64,000 bases of DNA from positions 411,234 through 475,233 of the forward strand of contig CALKBV010000002.1 in NCBI GenBank assembly GCA_937775265.1. Reading direction: 5' to 3'. A program made the translations under genes and the position numbers. Shown piece by piece: positions 1 through 9,772 of this stretch (the stretch's first letter is position 1; every line of letters starts with the position of its first letter). Under the pieces are notes generated by a model that ran no database searches, was not told where the DNA came from, and saw only the letters and a list, made by a program, of their open reading frames with translations. Source of the stretch: an uncultured Pseudomonadales bacterium (GTDB taxonomy: Bacteria; Pseudomonadota; Gammaproteobacteria; Pseudomonadales; Azotimanducaceae).

Positions 1-1109
1 TGAGCATAACGATAGTTAAATTCCGTGATGCTGCGTTTGCCAATGGCAGAGCAGAATTTACGAAAACTACCGGCTTTCTCTGGAATACTCACACCCAGCA
101 ACAGTTCCCGTCGCTCACCAACTTCTGTTCTCTCCGAAATATGACGAAGTCGATCGAAGTTAACGTTAGCCCCGCTGACGACGGCCACGACGGTTTTCCC
201 TTTTAGTCCATGCTTCTTTACTCCCGCTACCGCGAGGGCTCCTGATGGTTCGGCAATGGTACGAGTATCCTCGAAGAGATCCTTAATCGCGGCGCAGATC
301 TCATCGACCGTCACTGTAATTACCTCATCAACTACCTGCTTCGCCAGCGCGAACGTTTCCTTACCTACCTGCCTAACAGAGGTACCATCCGCAAACTGGT
401 CAAGATCTTCCGCACGGAGAGAGACTCTCCTCCCGGCTTTCAGTGCAGCTGACATACCAGCTGACCCTTCGCATTCCACGCCAATGATTTTACATTCAGG
501 CTGGAGGTACTTAACGAACGCACCAATGCCGCCAATTAACCCACCTCCGCCCACAGGCACATAGACGGCATCAAGAGAGCCCGTATATTGCCTCATTATC
601 TCCATCCCAATCGTTCCCTGCCCTGCGATTACATCAGCATCATCAAAGGGGTGTATGTAGGTGGCGCCTGTGCGAGTCGCTTGCTTACGCGCGAACCCGG
701 CGGCCTCGTCATAGGTATCCCCGTGCAGAATGACTTCTCCGCCAAAGGCCTTTACCGCATCGACCTTGATTGAAGGCGTATTTTCGCCCATCACGATTCT
801 GGACCTGATCCCAAGCCTGGTAGCAGCCATCGCCACACCCTGTGCGTGATTCCCGGCAGATGCCGTAATGACCCCTTTTTTCCTTGCCTTGGGTGTCAAG
901 CGACTTATCTTGTTGTACGCTCCGCGAATCTTGAAACTGAAAACCGGCTGCATATCTTCACGCTTTAGCAACACCTCGCTTCCCGTACGAGATGACAACA
1001 GAGGCGCCATTTCCAAAGGCGTCTGTATTGCAACGTCATAAACATTCGCCTCGAGGATTTTCTTTACATACTTTTCCACGCGCAGGATCCATTTTGAAAG
1101 TAACCTCAT
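1..1109 (-). CDS. ilvA: Threonine ammonia-lyase, biosynthetic (partial, 3' end beyond window)
   Basis: PLP-dependent enzyme that deaminates threonine to 2-oxobutyrate, the first step of isoleucine synthesis. Reading leftward from an ATG at 1109, about 369 codons are visible before the window edge. The PLP lysine lies in a SFKIRGAYN motif following KREDMQPV, the glycine-rich phosphate loop GGGGLIGG is present, and the reading ends in SITEFNYRYA, which belongs to the first C-terminal ACT-like regulatory domain. That domain marks the biosynthetic, isoleucine-inhibited form rather than the catabolic one. The gene is divergent from rpiA, an arrangement also known in Pseudomonas. The rest of the regulatory region is outside the window. 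Identity is secure; the exact start is less so. Confidence 0.95.
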   Translation of the reverse strand, partial: MRLLSKWILRVEKYVKKILEANVYDVAIQTPLEMAPLLSSRTGSEVLLKREDMQPVFSFKIRGAYNKISRLTPKARKKGVITASAGNHAQGVAMAATRLGIRSRIVMGENTPSIKVDAVKAFGGEVILHGDTYDEAAGFARKQATRTGATYIHPFDDADVIAGQGTIGMEIMRQYTGSLDAVYVPVGGGGLIGGIGAFVKYLQPECKIIGVECEGSAGMSAALKAGRRVSLRAEDLDQFADGTSVRQVGKETFALAKQVVDEVITVTVDEICAAIKDLFEDTRTIAEPSGALAVAGVKKHGLKGKTVVAVVSGANVNFDRLRHISERTEVGERRELLLGVSIPEKAGSFRKFCSAIGKRSITEFNYRYA

Positions 1110-1148
1110 CTTAGCCAACTGGATGCAGTTTGTGTAAGCCGGCCCAGG

Positions 1149-1196
1149 TCACTATCGAGAAAGCTCACTACCATCGCAGATCACTACCATTACAGC
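1149..1196. repeat. Three 16-bp-period direct repeats in the ilvA/rpiA divergent region
   Basis: Three adjacent 16-bp units start at 1149, 1165 and 1181. The second and third share the ten bases TCACTACCAT; the first has TCACTATCGA at the same place. They lie between the divergent starts of ilvA (1109) and rpiA (1256), where operators for either gene would be. The regular spacing is visible directly; a regulatory role is inference. Confidence 0.5.
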
Positions 1197-1255
1197 GCAC
1201 GATCATTAAGCTGAACCACTCGATTCCCCTATTCTTCACATTGGTGCCAATTTTA

Positions 1256-1936
1256 ATGAACCAGAACGAACTCAAAGCCGCCGTTGGACAAAGTGCAGCT
1301 GACTACATTGAGCCGCTGCTCACCAAAGAAGCAGTCATCGGGGTAGGCACTGGCTCAACTGCAAACTATTTCATTGATGCGCTTGCGAAGTCCCGTCACC
1401 GATTCGATGGTGCCGTGGCCAGTTCGCAAGCAACCGCAGATCGTCTCAAAAAACACGGGATTCCGGTCTATGACCTGAACGACGTCAACGAACTACTTGT
1501 GTATGTCGATGGTGCCGATGAGACCAACCCAAACCTGGAATTGATTAAAGGCGGCGGCGGCGCACTAACAAGGGAAAAGATCGTTGCATCCGTCGCCAGG
1601 CAGTTTGTCTGTATCGTTGATGACACCAAGCTTGTAGACGTTCTTGGCAAATTTCCGCTGCCCGTTGAAGTCATTCCGATGGCCCGATCGGCCGTCGCCA
1701 GGAAGCTTGTCGGTCTGGGTGGCCAACCCGTCTACCGCCAGGGATTCGTCACAGATAATGGCAATATGATCATTGATGTTCATGGCCTCTCGATCACCGA
1801 CCCCTGTGCTATGGAAGACACGATTAACGGTCTTACCGGCGTAGTGACCCAGGGGCTGTTTGCAAAAAGACCCGCAGATGTATTGCTGGTTGGTCGGGAA
1901 TCCGGTGTCGAGGAGCTTCGCCCTGCAGGGTCATAA
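1256..1936 (+). CDS. rpiA: Ribose-5-phosphate isomerase A
   Basis: Interconverts ribose 5-phosphate and ribulose 5-phosphate in the non-oxidative pentose phosphate pathway. The 226-residue product starts [12 protein letters not shown] like the E. coli enzyme of 219 residues. It keeps the GVGTGSTA phosphate-binding loop, DGADE, the [11 protein letters not shown] active-site segment and the FPLPVEVIP stretch. The frame is open for another 42 codons upstream to 1130, but that extension has no family similarity, so the ATG at 1256 is preferred. It converges with the D-2-hydroxyglutarate dehydrogenase-like gene, leaving 17 bases between the stops. With tkt at 5.6-7.6 kb it covers much of the pentose phosphate shunt. 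Confidence 0.96.
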   Translation: MNQNELKAAVGQSAADYIEPLLTKEAVIGVGTGSTANYFIDALAKSRHRFDGAVASSQATADRLKKHGIPVYDLNDVNELLVYVDGADETNPNLELIKGGGGALTREKIVASVARQFVCIVDDTKLVDVLGKFPLPVEVIPMARSAVARKLVGLGGQPVYRQGFVTDNGNMIIDVHGLSITDPCAMEDTINGLTGVVTQGLFAKRPADVLLVGRESGVEELRPAGS

Positions 1937-1953
1937 CACCGTGATCGATAACC

Positions 1954-3333
1954 CTAGAGCAATTTCCCCGGATTCATAATTCCGTCTGGATCAAATATAG
2001 TCTTGATCGACCTCAGTGACGCTATCTCTTGTTCACTCCGACTGAAGTGAAGCTGGCCCTTCTTCATCAAACCGATTCCGTGCTCAGCAGATACACTGCC
2101 CCCAAACTCCTGGACGACCGCAAGAATACTTTCGCTGACCTGCTCACATTGTTTCTTAAACTGGTCGGCCAACATTTCTGCTGGCTTGAGGATATTAAGA
2201 TGTAGATTGCCGTCACCAATGTGTCCGAACCATACAATCTCAAAGTCTGGGTACGATATGCCTACCAGTTGCTCAACCTCATACAAGAATTCAGGAACCT
2301 GGCTTACCCTGACCGCGATATCATTCTTGTAGGGTGTTCGAGACGTAATAGATTCTGAAATTCTTTCCCGGTACTGCCAGAGGGACCGATTCTGGCTTTC
2401 ACTTGATGCCACTATACCGTCCGTCACCCACCCCTGACTGGTACATCGCTCAAATGCCGTCAGCGCATCGGCTAACGCCTGCTCGCCCGGGCTCTCAAAT
2501 TCCAGCAACACGTAGAAAGTAGACGGTGTCGCGAACGGCGACTCAAGATCACTTTGCGAGACTACAGATTCCAGTGCGTTGTGGGAAAAAAACTCAAATG
2601 CGTTAAGGGTTATGTGTTCACGAAACGCGGTCAGAATTTCAAGGCAATCTTCCATCCTAGGCGTGGCTAGCAACATCACGGTAGCTTTCTCTGGCATTGC
2701 GGCCAACTGGACAGTGGCCTCCACCACAAACCCCAGCGTACCCTCACTCCCAATAAAGAGGTGTCGCAGATCGTAACCCGTGTTGTTTTTTGTCAGTCCC
2801 TTGTTGAGTTCGAGGAGCTCTCCCGCTCCGGTAACCACCATCAAGCCGGAAACCTGCTGCCTGGTCATCCCGTAACGCAGGACGCGAATGCCTCCGGCGT
2901 TCGTCGCAATGTTGCCGCCTATCTGGCTGGAACCACTGGACGCAAAATCAACCGGATAGAACAAACCTTTCTCTTCTGCAAAGGTCTGCAGGTTTGCCGT
3001 GATGACACCCGGCTGGACGGTGACTGAAGCATCTGCGGAACTGAAGTCGAGGACCTGGTTCATCTTCTCGAAGGAAACAACAACTTCCCCGTTGGTCGCA
3101 CACGCCCCACCCGACAAACCCGTACGTCCTCCGGACGGGACAAGCCCAAGGCCTGCCGTTCTCGCAAATTGAACAAGCTGGATAACCTGCTTTGTTGTTC
3201 GTACGAACACGATGGCGATTGGGTCAGGCTCAAAAAAACGTGTCCAATCCAAGCCGTACGCAACCAGGTTGCTTTTTTCATTCGAGACATTTTCTTCCCC
3301 AACAATTTCTTTCAGTCGCGGAAGAATATCCAT
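1954..3333 (-). CDS. FAD-linked D-2-hydroxyglutarate dehydrogenase-like oxidase
   Basis: A 459-residue FAD-binding dehydrogenase of the GlcD/D-lactate dehydrogenase superfamily. The N-terminal PCMH-type FAD domain shows PSGGRTGLSGG (about 67-77) and GGNIATNAGG (about 137-146). The C-terminal oxidase domain has HIGDGNLHLNI and SAEHGIGLMKK. In Pseudomonas the closest positional relative sits near serA, ilvA and rpiA and recycles the D-2-hydroxyglutarate made by SerA, so the same role is likely here. A glycolate or D-lactate dehydrogenase cannot be excluded from sequence alone. It follows fba after 7 bases and probably shares its transcript, an odd partner for a glycolytic operon. Confidence 0.85.
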   Translation of the reverse strand: MDILPRLKEIVGEENVSNEKSNLVAYGLDWTRFFEPDPIAIVFVRTTKQVIQLVQFARTAGLGLVPSGGRTGLSGGACATNGEVVVSFEKMNQVLDFSSADASVTVQPGVITANLQTFAEEKGLFYPVDFASSGSSQIGGNIATNAGGIRVLRYGMTRQQVSGLMVVTGAGELLELNKGLTKNNTGYDLRHLFIGSEGTLGFVVEATVQLAAMPEKATVMLLATPRMEDCLEILTAFREHITLNAFEFFSHNALESVVSQSDLESPFATPSTFYVLLEFESPGEQALADALTAFERCTSQGWVTDGIVASSESQNRSLWQYRERISESITSRTPYKNDIAVRVSQVPEFLYEVEQLVGISYPDFEIVWFGHIGDGNLHLNILKPAEMLADQFKKQCEQVSESILAVVQEFGGSVSAEHGIGLMKKGQLHFSRSEQEIASLRSIKTIFDPDGIMNPGKLL

Positions 3334-3340
3334 TGCGCGT

Positions 3341-4405
3341 TCAGGAAGCTTTCTGGTTTAGCTCACCAGAGAGATACCTATCTGACATTTCATCCAGAGT
3401 GATTGGCTTTATTTTTGAAGCGTTACCTGCAGTACCGAAAGCTTCATATCGAGCAATCACGATATCTCGCATCGCATCCTGAGACGCCGCCAGATATTTT
3501 CTCGGGTCGAATTCAGACTTGTTCTCACTGAGAAAACGTCTGGTGGCGCCTGTAGACGCCAGCCGGAGATCAGTGTCGATGTTTACTTTTCGTACGCCAT
3601 GCTTAATACCCTGCTGAATCTCTTCAACAGGAACGCCGTATGTTTCGGATATTTCACCACCGTTCTCATTAATGACCTTTAGCCAATCCTGAGGAACACT
3701 GCTCGACCCATGCATGACTAGATGAGTATTAGGCAGCGCCTGATGAATCTTCTTGATGAGATCTATTGACAGAATATCGCCCGTCGGTGGCCTGGAGAAT
3801 TTGTATGCGCCATGGCTTGTACCGATGGCAATGGCCAGCGCATCGCAATTTGTCTGTGCGATGAAATCAATCGCCTGCTCCGGGTCAGTGAGCATCTGGT
3901 CCATGGTCAGGACACCGGCTGCACCAACGCCGTCTTCTTCTCCTGCTTCACCGGTTTCCAATGATCCCAAGCAACCCAGTTCGCCTTCCACAGTCACGCC
4001 ACAGGCATGAGCCATCTCAACTGTTCGCCGGGTGACCTCAAGGTTGTACTCGTAGCTGGCGGGTGTCTTTTGATCTTCGAGCAGCGAGCCATCCATCATC
4101 ACCGACGAGAATCCAAGCTGGATACTTTTCTGGCAGTCAGCAGGTGAAGCACCATGATCCTGGTGCATAACAACTGGAATGTCAGGGAACTCCTCTACCG
4201 CTGCGAGTATCAGATGTCTGAGAAAATTTGGGCCAGCATATTTACGTGCACCAGCCGATGCCTGGACAATCACAGGGCTGTCTGTTTGCTCTGCGCCTTC
4301 CATAATGGCGCGTATCTGCTCCAGGTTATTCACGTTAAACGCCGGAACCCCATAATCGTGCTCTGCCGCATGATCTAAAACTTGACGCATGCTTACTAAT
4401 GCCAT
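3341..4405 (-). CDS. fba: Fructose-bisphosphate aldolase, class II (Calvin-cycle subtype)
   Basis: Zinc-dependent aldolase cleaving or forming fructose 1,6-bisphosphate. The 354 residues are typical of the class IIB/Calvin-cycle subtype. Visible motifs are PAFNVNN near the start, the HQDHG metal and catalytic segment at about residue 80, the metal-binding histidine of MHGSSSV, and [12 protein letters not shown] for phosphate binding. It is last of the three carbon genes in tkt-pgk-fba, 24 bases after pgk. An ATG at 4405 follows an AGAACAGATC-type weak ribosome site. The subtype name does not imply CO2 fixation; no RuBisCO or phosphoribulokinase gene is in the window, so a glycolytic or gluconeogenic role is the simple reading. 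Confidence 0.95.
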   Translation of the reverse strand: MALVSMRQVLDHAAEHDYGVPAFNVNNLEQIRAIMEGAEQTDSPVIVQASAGARKYAGPNFLRHLILAAVEEFPDIPVVMHQDHGASPADCQKSIQLGFSSVMMDGSLLEDQKTPASYEYNLEVTRRTVEMAHACGVTVEGELGCLGSLETGEAGEEDGVGAAGVLTMDQMLTDPEQAIDFIAQTNCDALAIAIGTSHGAYKFSRPPTGDILSIDLIKKIHQALPNTHLVMHGSSSVPQDWLKVINENGGEISETYGVPVEEIQQGIKHGVRKVNIDTDLRLASTGATRRFLSENKSEFDPRKYLAASQDAMRDIVIARYEAFGTAGNASKIKPITLDEMSDRYLSGELNQKAS

Positions 4406-4429
4406 GATCTGTTCTCCATGTTAATTGTG

Positions 4430-5599
4430 TTACTCGCCCCTTGCCTCAAGGACGGCTACTGCCGGTAGGGTTTTACCTTCAACAAATTCCAGGAATGCAC
4501 CACCACCGGTAGATATATAGGAAATCTTGTCGCTGAGTCCAAACTGTTCGATTGCTGCGAGGGTATCGCCGCCGCCCGCTAATGAAAATGCCGGACTCTC
4601 AGCGATACTGAGAGCCAGCGCTTTGGTACCTTCAGCGAACTGCGATATTTCGAATACTCCCACAGGGCCGTTCCACAGGATAGTTCCAGCCTGGCCCATC
4701 ATCTCACAGATTGCCGCCGTACTATCCGGACCTATATCCAATATCATCTCATCAGCTTTGACTTCGTGCACCGACTTGATGACAGCCGTTGCATCCGCTG
4801 ATAGCGCCTTCGCAACGACCACATCTGCTGGCAACGGAATATGAACCCTGTCCAGCAGCTGTTTCGCCGTACCCGAGAGGCCAACTTCACAAAGAGATTT
4901 ACCAACGTTGATCCCGGTTGCGGCCAGGAAAGTATTGGCTATGCCGCCACCCACCACCAGTGAATCCACTTTTTCGACCAGTGAGTTAAGAACCTCAAGC
5001 TTTGTAGACACCTTACTGCCACCAACGATCGCTGTCATGGGCCTGACGGGGTCGGCCAGCGCTTTCCCGAGCGCCGACAATTCCGCGGATAGCAGCGGTC
5101 CCGCGCAGGCAACTGGCGCAAAACGAGCTACGCCCTCAGTACTGGCCTGTGCCCTGTGCGCTGTGCCGAAAGCGTCCATCACAAAGATATCTGCTAACGA
5201 CGCCAGTTTTTTGGAGAGGCTTTCATCGTTACTTTTTTCACCAACATTGATGCGAATATTTTCAAACAGAAGGATGTCTTCATCACCGAAAGAAACCCCC
5301 TCCAGGTAATTGGTTTCAAGCCTAACCGTCAGACCTGATAATTCAGAAATCCTTGAAGCAACAGGTTCCAGACTCAATTCCGGCTGCTGGTCGATCGACA
5401 AACCTTCCTGGGGCCTGCCCAGGTGCGACATAACCATCACCTTCGCACCTTGCTTAACCGCATATTCCAGCGTCGGCAGGGCTGCCCGAATCCTTGCGTC
5501 ACTGGTTACCTTGCCATTATCGACCGGTACATTCAGATCCTCACGAATCAGAACACGCTTGCCGCGAATATCCAGGTTCCCAAAGCGCAGTATTGTCAT
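4430..5599 (-). CDS. pgk: Phosphoglycerate kinase
   Basis: Transfers phosphate between 1,3-bisphosphoglycerate and ADP in glycolysis and gluconeogenesis. At 389 residues it matches the bacterial monofunctional enzyme. The N-terminal substrate half has [19 protein letters not shown] and [12 protein letters not shown]. The C-terminal nucleotide half has GGSKVSTK and the [13 protein letters not shown] and [10 protein letters not shown] loops. It starts 3 bases after the tkt stop, so the two are surely co-transcribed. In the related Pseudomonas order an epd/gap-type dehydrogenase gene lies between tkt and pgk; here it is absent. Confidence 0.97.
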   Translation of the reverse strand: MTILRFGNLDIRGKRVLIREDLNVPVDNGKVTSDARIRAALPTLEYAVKQGAKVMVMSHLGRPQEGLSIDQQPELSLEPVASRISELSGLTVRLETNYLEGVSFGDEDILLFENIRINVGEKSNDESLSKKLASLADIFVMDAFGTAHRAQASTEGVARFAPVACAGPLLSAELSALGKALADPVRPMTAIVGGSKVSTKLEVLNSLVEKVDSLVVGGGIANTFLAATGINVGKSLCEVGLSGTAKQLLDRVHIPLPADVVVAKALSADATAVIKSVHEVKADEMILDIGPDSTAAICEMMGQAGTILWNGPVGVFEISQFAEGTKALALSIAESPAFSLAGGGDTLAAIEQFGLSDKISYISTGGGAFLEFVEGKTLPAVAVLEARGE

Positions 5600-5602
5600 C
5601 GC

Positions 5603-7591
5603 TTAGGCCAGTCCCTTGACCTTGTCGATAACATTTTCCACCGTGAATCCAAAATGCCTATAAAGGTCACCACCGGGAGCGCTCGCGCCAAAACTCTCCA
5701 TTCCAACAACCGCTCCATCAAGCCCGACCCACTTCCTCCAGTAATCAACGTGCGCTGCTTCAAGGGCCACTCGTTTTCGGATCGCGTTTGGCAACACCTG
5801 TTCCTGGTAGCTTGCATCCTGCTGTTCAAACACCTCGACACAGGGCATGGAAACTACCCTGACTGACACGCCCTGGGCACCAAGCACCTTAGCGCTCTCT
5901 ACCGCAAGGCTGACCTCGGAACCGGTCGCTATCAGGATGTTTTCGGGATTTTCATCGGTTTCAAACAACACATATGCGCCCCGGCTTACATTATCGAATT
6001 GTTCTTCAGTCCTGTCCTGCGTCGGCAATCCCTGACGACTAAATACCAGCGAGGTAGGCCCATCATTATTTTCGATGGCATGCTTCCAGGCATAAACTGT
6101 TTCAACGGTATCGCAGGGCCTCCAGACTGTCATATTCGGGGTTCCCCGAAGATTCGCCAGCTGTTCGACCGGCTGGTGGGTAGGGCCATCCTCGCCCTGT
6201 CCGATAGAATCATGGGTGTAGACAAGAATATTGGGTATCCCCATCAAGGCGGACATGCGCACCGCGTTACGGGCATATTCCATGAAGATGAGGAACGTCC
6301 CAGAAAATGGCCGAAGACCACCATGCAAGACGATGCCGTTTCCGATCGCCGTCATCCCAAATTCACGAACACCGTAATAGACATAGTTAGCATCCGGATT
6401 GTCCTTCGCCATCGGCCGGACGTCCGGCCAGTTAGTGCAGTTTGAACCTGATAAATCGGCCGAACCCCCCACTAGTTCAGGCAGGATGGCGGCAATTTTA
6501 GCAATCACTTCACCGGAGGCATTACGTGACGCTACGGTGCGGTCATCCCCCTGCATGTCTTTCGCTATGGCTTCCATAGTCTGATGCCAATTGTTAGGCA
6601 GTGCCCTAGACATCGTCCGTTCAAGTTCAAACGCAAGATCAGGATGCGAGTCTTTGTATTCCGCAAAACGCTGTCGCCAGCCACTTTCAGTATCAGCTCC
6701 TTTTTGCCGACAATCCCAGGCGGCATAGACATCCTCCGGTATTTCAAATGGTGCATCTGTCCAGCCAAGAGATTCACGGGTCAGCTCAATTTCATCCAAC
6801 CCAAGCGGTGAACCGTGACTTGCGGCGGTTCCCTGCTTGTTCGGAGAGCCAAACCCAATCTGGGTCTTACAACAAATGATGCTCGGGCGCTGGTCTTTTT
6901 GTGCCGCTAGAATCGCCGCCTGGACCAGATCCCGATCATGCCCGTCTACGTCAGGAATAACGTGCCAGCCATATGCTTCAAAACGTCCCGGGGTGTTATC
7001 TGTAAACCATCCGTCTGTCTTGCCGTCGATCGATATTCCGTTGTCATCATAAATACAGATGAGCTTGGAGAGCCCAAGCGTACCCGCAAGAGAGGCTGTT
7101 TCATGAGAAACACCTTCCATCAGGCAACCATCACCGACGAAGACGTAAGTAAAGTGATCAATAATATTGAAATCGTCGCGGTTAAAACGAGCGGACAGTA
7201 CCTGTTCCGCAATAGCCATTCCCACCGCATTGGCAAGGCCCTGACCCAGTGGTCCGGTCGTCGTCTCAACACCAGGGGTCTCACCATATTCAGGATGACC
7301 GGCGGTTATCGAACCCAACTGCCTGAAATTCCGAAGATCATTCATCGACAGGTCATAACCGGTCAGGTGAAGCAGGGAATAAAGCAACATGGAACCATGG
7401 CCATTGGACAGCACGAAGCGGTCTCGATTCAGCCAACCTGGATTAGCGGGGTTGTGGCGCAAAATATCGGTCCACAGGACTTCGGCAATGTCGGCCATAC
7501 CCATGGGGGCGCCAGGATGCCCACTCCCTGCTTTTTGGACAGCATCCATCGACAGGGCCCGCACTGCATTGGCAATCTTGGTTCCGTTCAT
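5603..7591 (-). CDS. tkt: Transketolase
   Basis: Thiamine-diphosphate enzyme moving two-carbon units between ketoses and aldoses in the pentose phosphate pathway. The product has 662 residues, the usual size. The N-terminal ThDP-binding domain shows [10 protein letters not shown] and the [12 protein letters not shown] cofactor motif with the divalent-metal site. The pyrimidine-binding domain has [12 protein letters not shown] with the catalytic glutamate and [15 protein letters not shown]. The C-terminal domain is complete. It is the first gene of the tkt-pgk-fba operon and is divergent from metK over 185 bases that must hold both promoters. Confidence 0.97.
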   Translation of the reverse strand: MNGTKIANAVRALSMDAVQKAGSGHPGAPMGMADIAEVLWTDILRHNPANPGWLNRDRFVLSNGHGSMLLYSLLHLTGYDLSMNDLRNFRQLGSITAGHPEYGETPGVETTTGPLGQGLANAVGMAIAEQVLSARFNRDDFNIIDHFTYVFVGDGCLMEGVSHETASLAGTLGLSKLICIYDDNGISIDGKTDGWFTDNTPGRFEAYGWHVIPDVDGHDRDLVQAAILAAQKDQRPSIICCKTQIGFGSPNKQGTAASHGSPLGLDEIELTRESLGWTDAPFEIPEDVYAAWDCRQKGADTESGWRQRFAEYKDSHPDLAFELERTMSRALPNNWHQTMEAIAKDMQGDDRTVASRNASGEVIAKIAAILPELVGGSADLSGSNCTNWPDVRPMAKDNPDANYVYYGVREFGMTAIGNGIVLHGGLRPFSGTFLIFMEYARNAVRMSALMGIPNILVYTHDSIGQGEDGPTHQPVEQLANLRGTPNMTVWRPCDTVETVYAWKHAIENNDGPTSLVFSRQGLPTQDRTEEQFDNVSRGAYVLFETDENPENILIATGSEVSLAVESAKVLGAQGVSVRVVSMPCVEVFEQQDASYQEQVLPNAIRKRVALEAAHVDYWRKWVGLDGAVVGMESFGASAPGGDLYRHFGFTVENVIDKVKGLA

Positions 7592-7776
7592 AGAAAAACC
7601 GGTGATAAAAATTCGCGAGTATTCTCTCTTACGCTTACCTAATCATCAATGGCAGGACTCTCGCATTGAGTGATATTTATCATCAGGATGAAAGATTATC
7701 ACCTGAGCCTGCTGGGAAACCATTACCGGGGCAAGTAGAATGGCGACCTTTTCAAGCAAACACACAAGGTCAGACC
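7592..7776. promoter_or_regulatory. tkt/metK divergent control region
   Basis: These 185 bases separate the starts of tkt and metK. The metK side holds a possible stem GTGATA/TATCAC around 7671-7698 and, just before the metK ATG, an AAGGT ribosome site at about 7766-7770. I compared it by eye with the SAM and SAH riboswitch classes I know and saw no convincing match, so I call it only a leader of unknown function. Confidence 0.35.
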
Positions 7777-8934
7777 ATGACAGTTAACAGCACTTTTACT
7801 TCAGAATCCGTTTCAGAGGGCCACCCGGATAAGATGGCCGACCAGATTTCCGATGCTATTCTTGACGCCATCATCAGTGAAGACAAAGACGCTCGCGTTG
7901 CCTGCGAAACCATGGTGAAGACCGGTATGGTTATAATCGCTGGTGAAATCACCACTGAAGCTTGGGTAGACCTTGAAGACATTTGTCGAACCGTAGTACT
8001 TGATATTGGCTACAACAGTTCTGAGGTTGGTTTCGATGGCGCCTCCTGCGCGGTAATCAACGCCATTGGCAAGCAGTCCCCCGATATTGCAATGGGCGTC
8101 GATGAAGGCGAAAACAAGGAGCAGGGAGCCGGTGACCAGGGACTTATGTTTGGCTATGCCTCCGACGAAACCGATGTGCTCATGCCAGCACCCATCACGT
8201 ACTCGCACCGACTGGTTGCAAAACAGGCGGAAGTCCGCAAGTCAGGAAAACTATCTTTCCTGCGCCCTGATGCAAAAAGCCAAATTTCATTCCGGTACGA
8301 TACGGATGGCAATCCCGTCGCCATTGATGCCGTCGTATTATCTACACAACATTCTCCCGATGTTTCTCTCAAGGACCTTCAGGAAGCGGTCATGGAAGAA
8401 ATCATCAAGCCCGTGCTGCCAGAAAACTGGCTTCACAGCGATACCAAGTACTTTATCAACCCAACCGGCAACTTCGTTATTGGCGGTCCCGTCGGCGATT
8501 GTGGCCTGACGGGCCGAAAGATCATTGTTGATACCTACGGTGGTATGGCGCGTCACGGCGGTGGTGCTTTCTCCGGAAAGGACCCATCCAAGGTCGATAG
8601 GAGCGCAGCTTATGCCGGTCGCTATGTGGCGAAAAATATTGTTGCCGCCGGACTCGCAAAGCGCTGCGAGATTCAACTGTCCTACGCAATCGGCGTTGCC
8701 GAACCAACTTCCATCAGCGTCAACACGTTTGGCACTGGCGCGATCGATGAAACTGCAATCGAAGCGCTGGTCAGGGAACATTTTGAACTCCGGCCCAAAG
8801 GCCTTGTCGAAATGCTTGATCTAAAACGCCCCATTTACAGGAAGACAGCGGCCTACGGTCACTTCGGCAGAGAAGATAAAGACTTTACCTGGGAAGCGAC
8901 GGATAAGAAGGACCTGCTCGCAGCAGCCAAGTAA
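7777..8934 (+). CDS. metK: S-adenosylmethionine synthetase (methionine adenosyltransferase)
   Basis: Makes S-adenosylmethionine from methionine and ATP, the methyl donor used by RsmE, TrmB and RsmD in this same window. From the ATG at 7777 the product has 385 residues, one more than in E. coli, and begins [13 protein letters not shown], the ATP-binding signature. [12 protein letters not shown] and [19 protein letters not shown] follow. The frame is open upstream to 7666, but the 37 extra residues are not family-like and an AAGGT ribosome site precedes 7777. metF follows after 2 bases. Many relatives have ahcY in between; it is missing here. Confidence 0.97.
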   Translation: MTVNSTFTSESVSEGHPDKMADQISDAILDAIISEDKDARVACETMVKTGMVIIAGEITTEAWVDLEDICRTVVLDIGYNSSEVGFDGASCAVINAIGKQSPDIAMGVDEGENKEQGAGDQGLMFGYASDETDVLMPAPITYSHRLVAKQAEVRKSGKLSFLRPDAKSQISFRYDTDGNPVAIDAVVLSTQHSPDVSLKDLQEAVMEEIIKPVLPENWLHSDTKYFINPTGNFVIGGPVGDCGLTGRKIIVDTYGGMARHGGGAFSGKDPSKVDRSAAYAGRYVAKNIVAAGLAKRCEIQLSYAIGVAEPTSISVNTFGTGAIDETAIEALVREHFELRPKGLVEMLDLKRPIYRKTAAYGHFGREDKDFTWEATDKKDLLAAAK

Positions 8935-8936
8935 AC

Positions 8937-9770
8937 ATGACCGATACCCAACTGTTCAGCTTTGAGTTTTCCGCACCTAAAACCGAAGAGGCCGTTACCA
9001 AGGTAAAACAGGTCCATGCCAGACTTGCTGAGCTTGCGCCGCACTTTTTTTCCGTTACCTATGGCGCCGGTGGCTCAACCAAAGATGGGACAAAGCAGAC
9101 GGTACTTGACCTGGCCAGCACCGGCAGCGTTGTCGCGCCTCACCTTTCCTTTGGTGGAGACAAGCCCGAAATTATCAAGGCGCTACTTCTAGAATACCAG
9201 GCTGCAGGAATTACGCGCCTTGTCGCACTTCGTGGCGATCGCCCCTCAGGTGTTGGCAGTTCCATGAAGATGTCCCACGCAAATGAACTGGTCGAGTTCA
9301 TCCGCCAATTAACGGGTGAACATTTCCACATAGACATTGCGGCCTACCCTGAAATTCACCCGGAATCAGCGACTGTCGACACAGAAATTAAATTCTTCAA
9401 ACAAAAAGTCGATGCCGGGGCAAACAGCGCAATCACGCAGTATTTTTACAACGCAGACGCTTACTTCCGGTTCAGAGATTTGTGTGACAAAGCGGGCATC
9501 AGGATACCCATCGTTCCCGGGATCATGCCAATCACCAACTATAAGGGCATCAAACGGTTTTCAGACCTGTGTGGTGCCGAGATTCCCCGTTGGATAGAAA
9601 AGCAGCTGCAAGCCTGTGACGCCGAACCTGACACCCTAAAGGCATTTGGCGTAGAGGTCGTGACCGACCTCTGCCAACGCCTGCTACAAGGCGGCGCCCC
9701 GGGGCTGCATTTTTACACCATGAACCAATCCCTGCCGACCATGAAAGTCTGGAAAAACCTAGGTCTTTAG
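8937..9770 (+). CDS. metF: Methylenetetrahydrofolate reductase
   Basis: Flavoprotein reducing 5,10-methylene-THF to 5-methyl-THF, the methyl source for methionine synthase. The 277 residues form a single TIM barrel as in bacterial MetF. Recognisable segments are FSFEFSAPKTEEA at the N-terminus, FFSVTYGAGGSTKDGT, VALRGDRPSG and the ITQYFYNADAYFRF flavin and substrate region. Pairing with metK links methyl-group generation with SAM synthesis. The 2-base gap after metK indicates co-transcription, probably translational coupling. Confidence 0.95.
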   Translation: MTDTQLFSFEFSAPKTEEAVTKVKQVHARLAELAPHFFSVTYGAGGSTKDGTKQTVLDLASTGSVVAPHLSFGGDKPEIIKALLLEYQAAGITRLVALRGDRPSGVGSSMKMSHANELVEFIRQLTGEHFHIDIAAYPEIHPESATVDTEIKFFKQKVDAGANSAITQYFYNADAYFRFRDLCDKAGIRIPIVPGIMPITNYKGIKRFSDLCGAEIPRWIEKQLQACDAEPDTLKAFGVEVVTDLCQRLLQGGAPGLHFYTMNQSLPTMKVWKNLGL

Positions 9771-9772
9771 TC

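Noticed and set aside
1130..1255. A 42-codon N-terminal extension of rpiA
   Set aside because: It has no similarity to RpiA, whose conserved start [11 protein letters not shown] is at 1256.
7666..7776. A 37-codon N-terminal extension of metK
   Set aside because: The family start follows an AAGGT ribosome site at 7777 and gives the normal length; the extension is not family-like.
7592..7776. A known SAH or SAM riboswitch before metK
   Set aside because: The conserved core motifs of these classes could not be found by eye.
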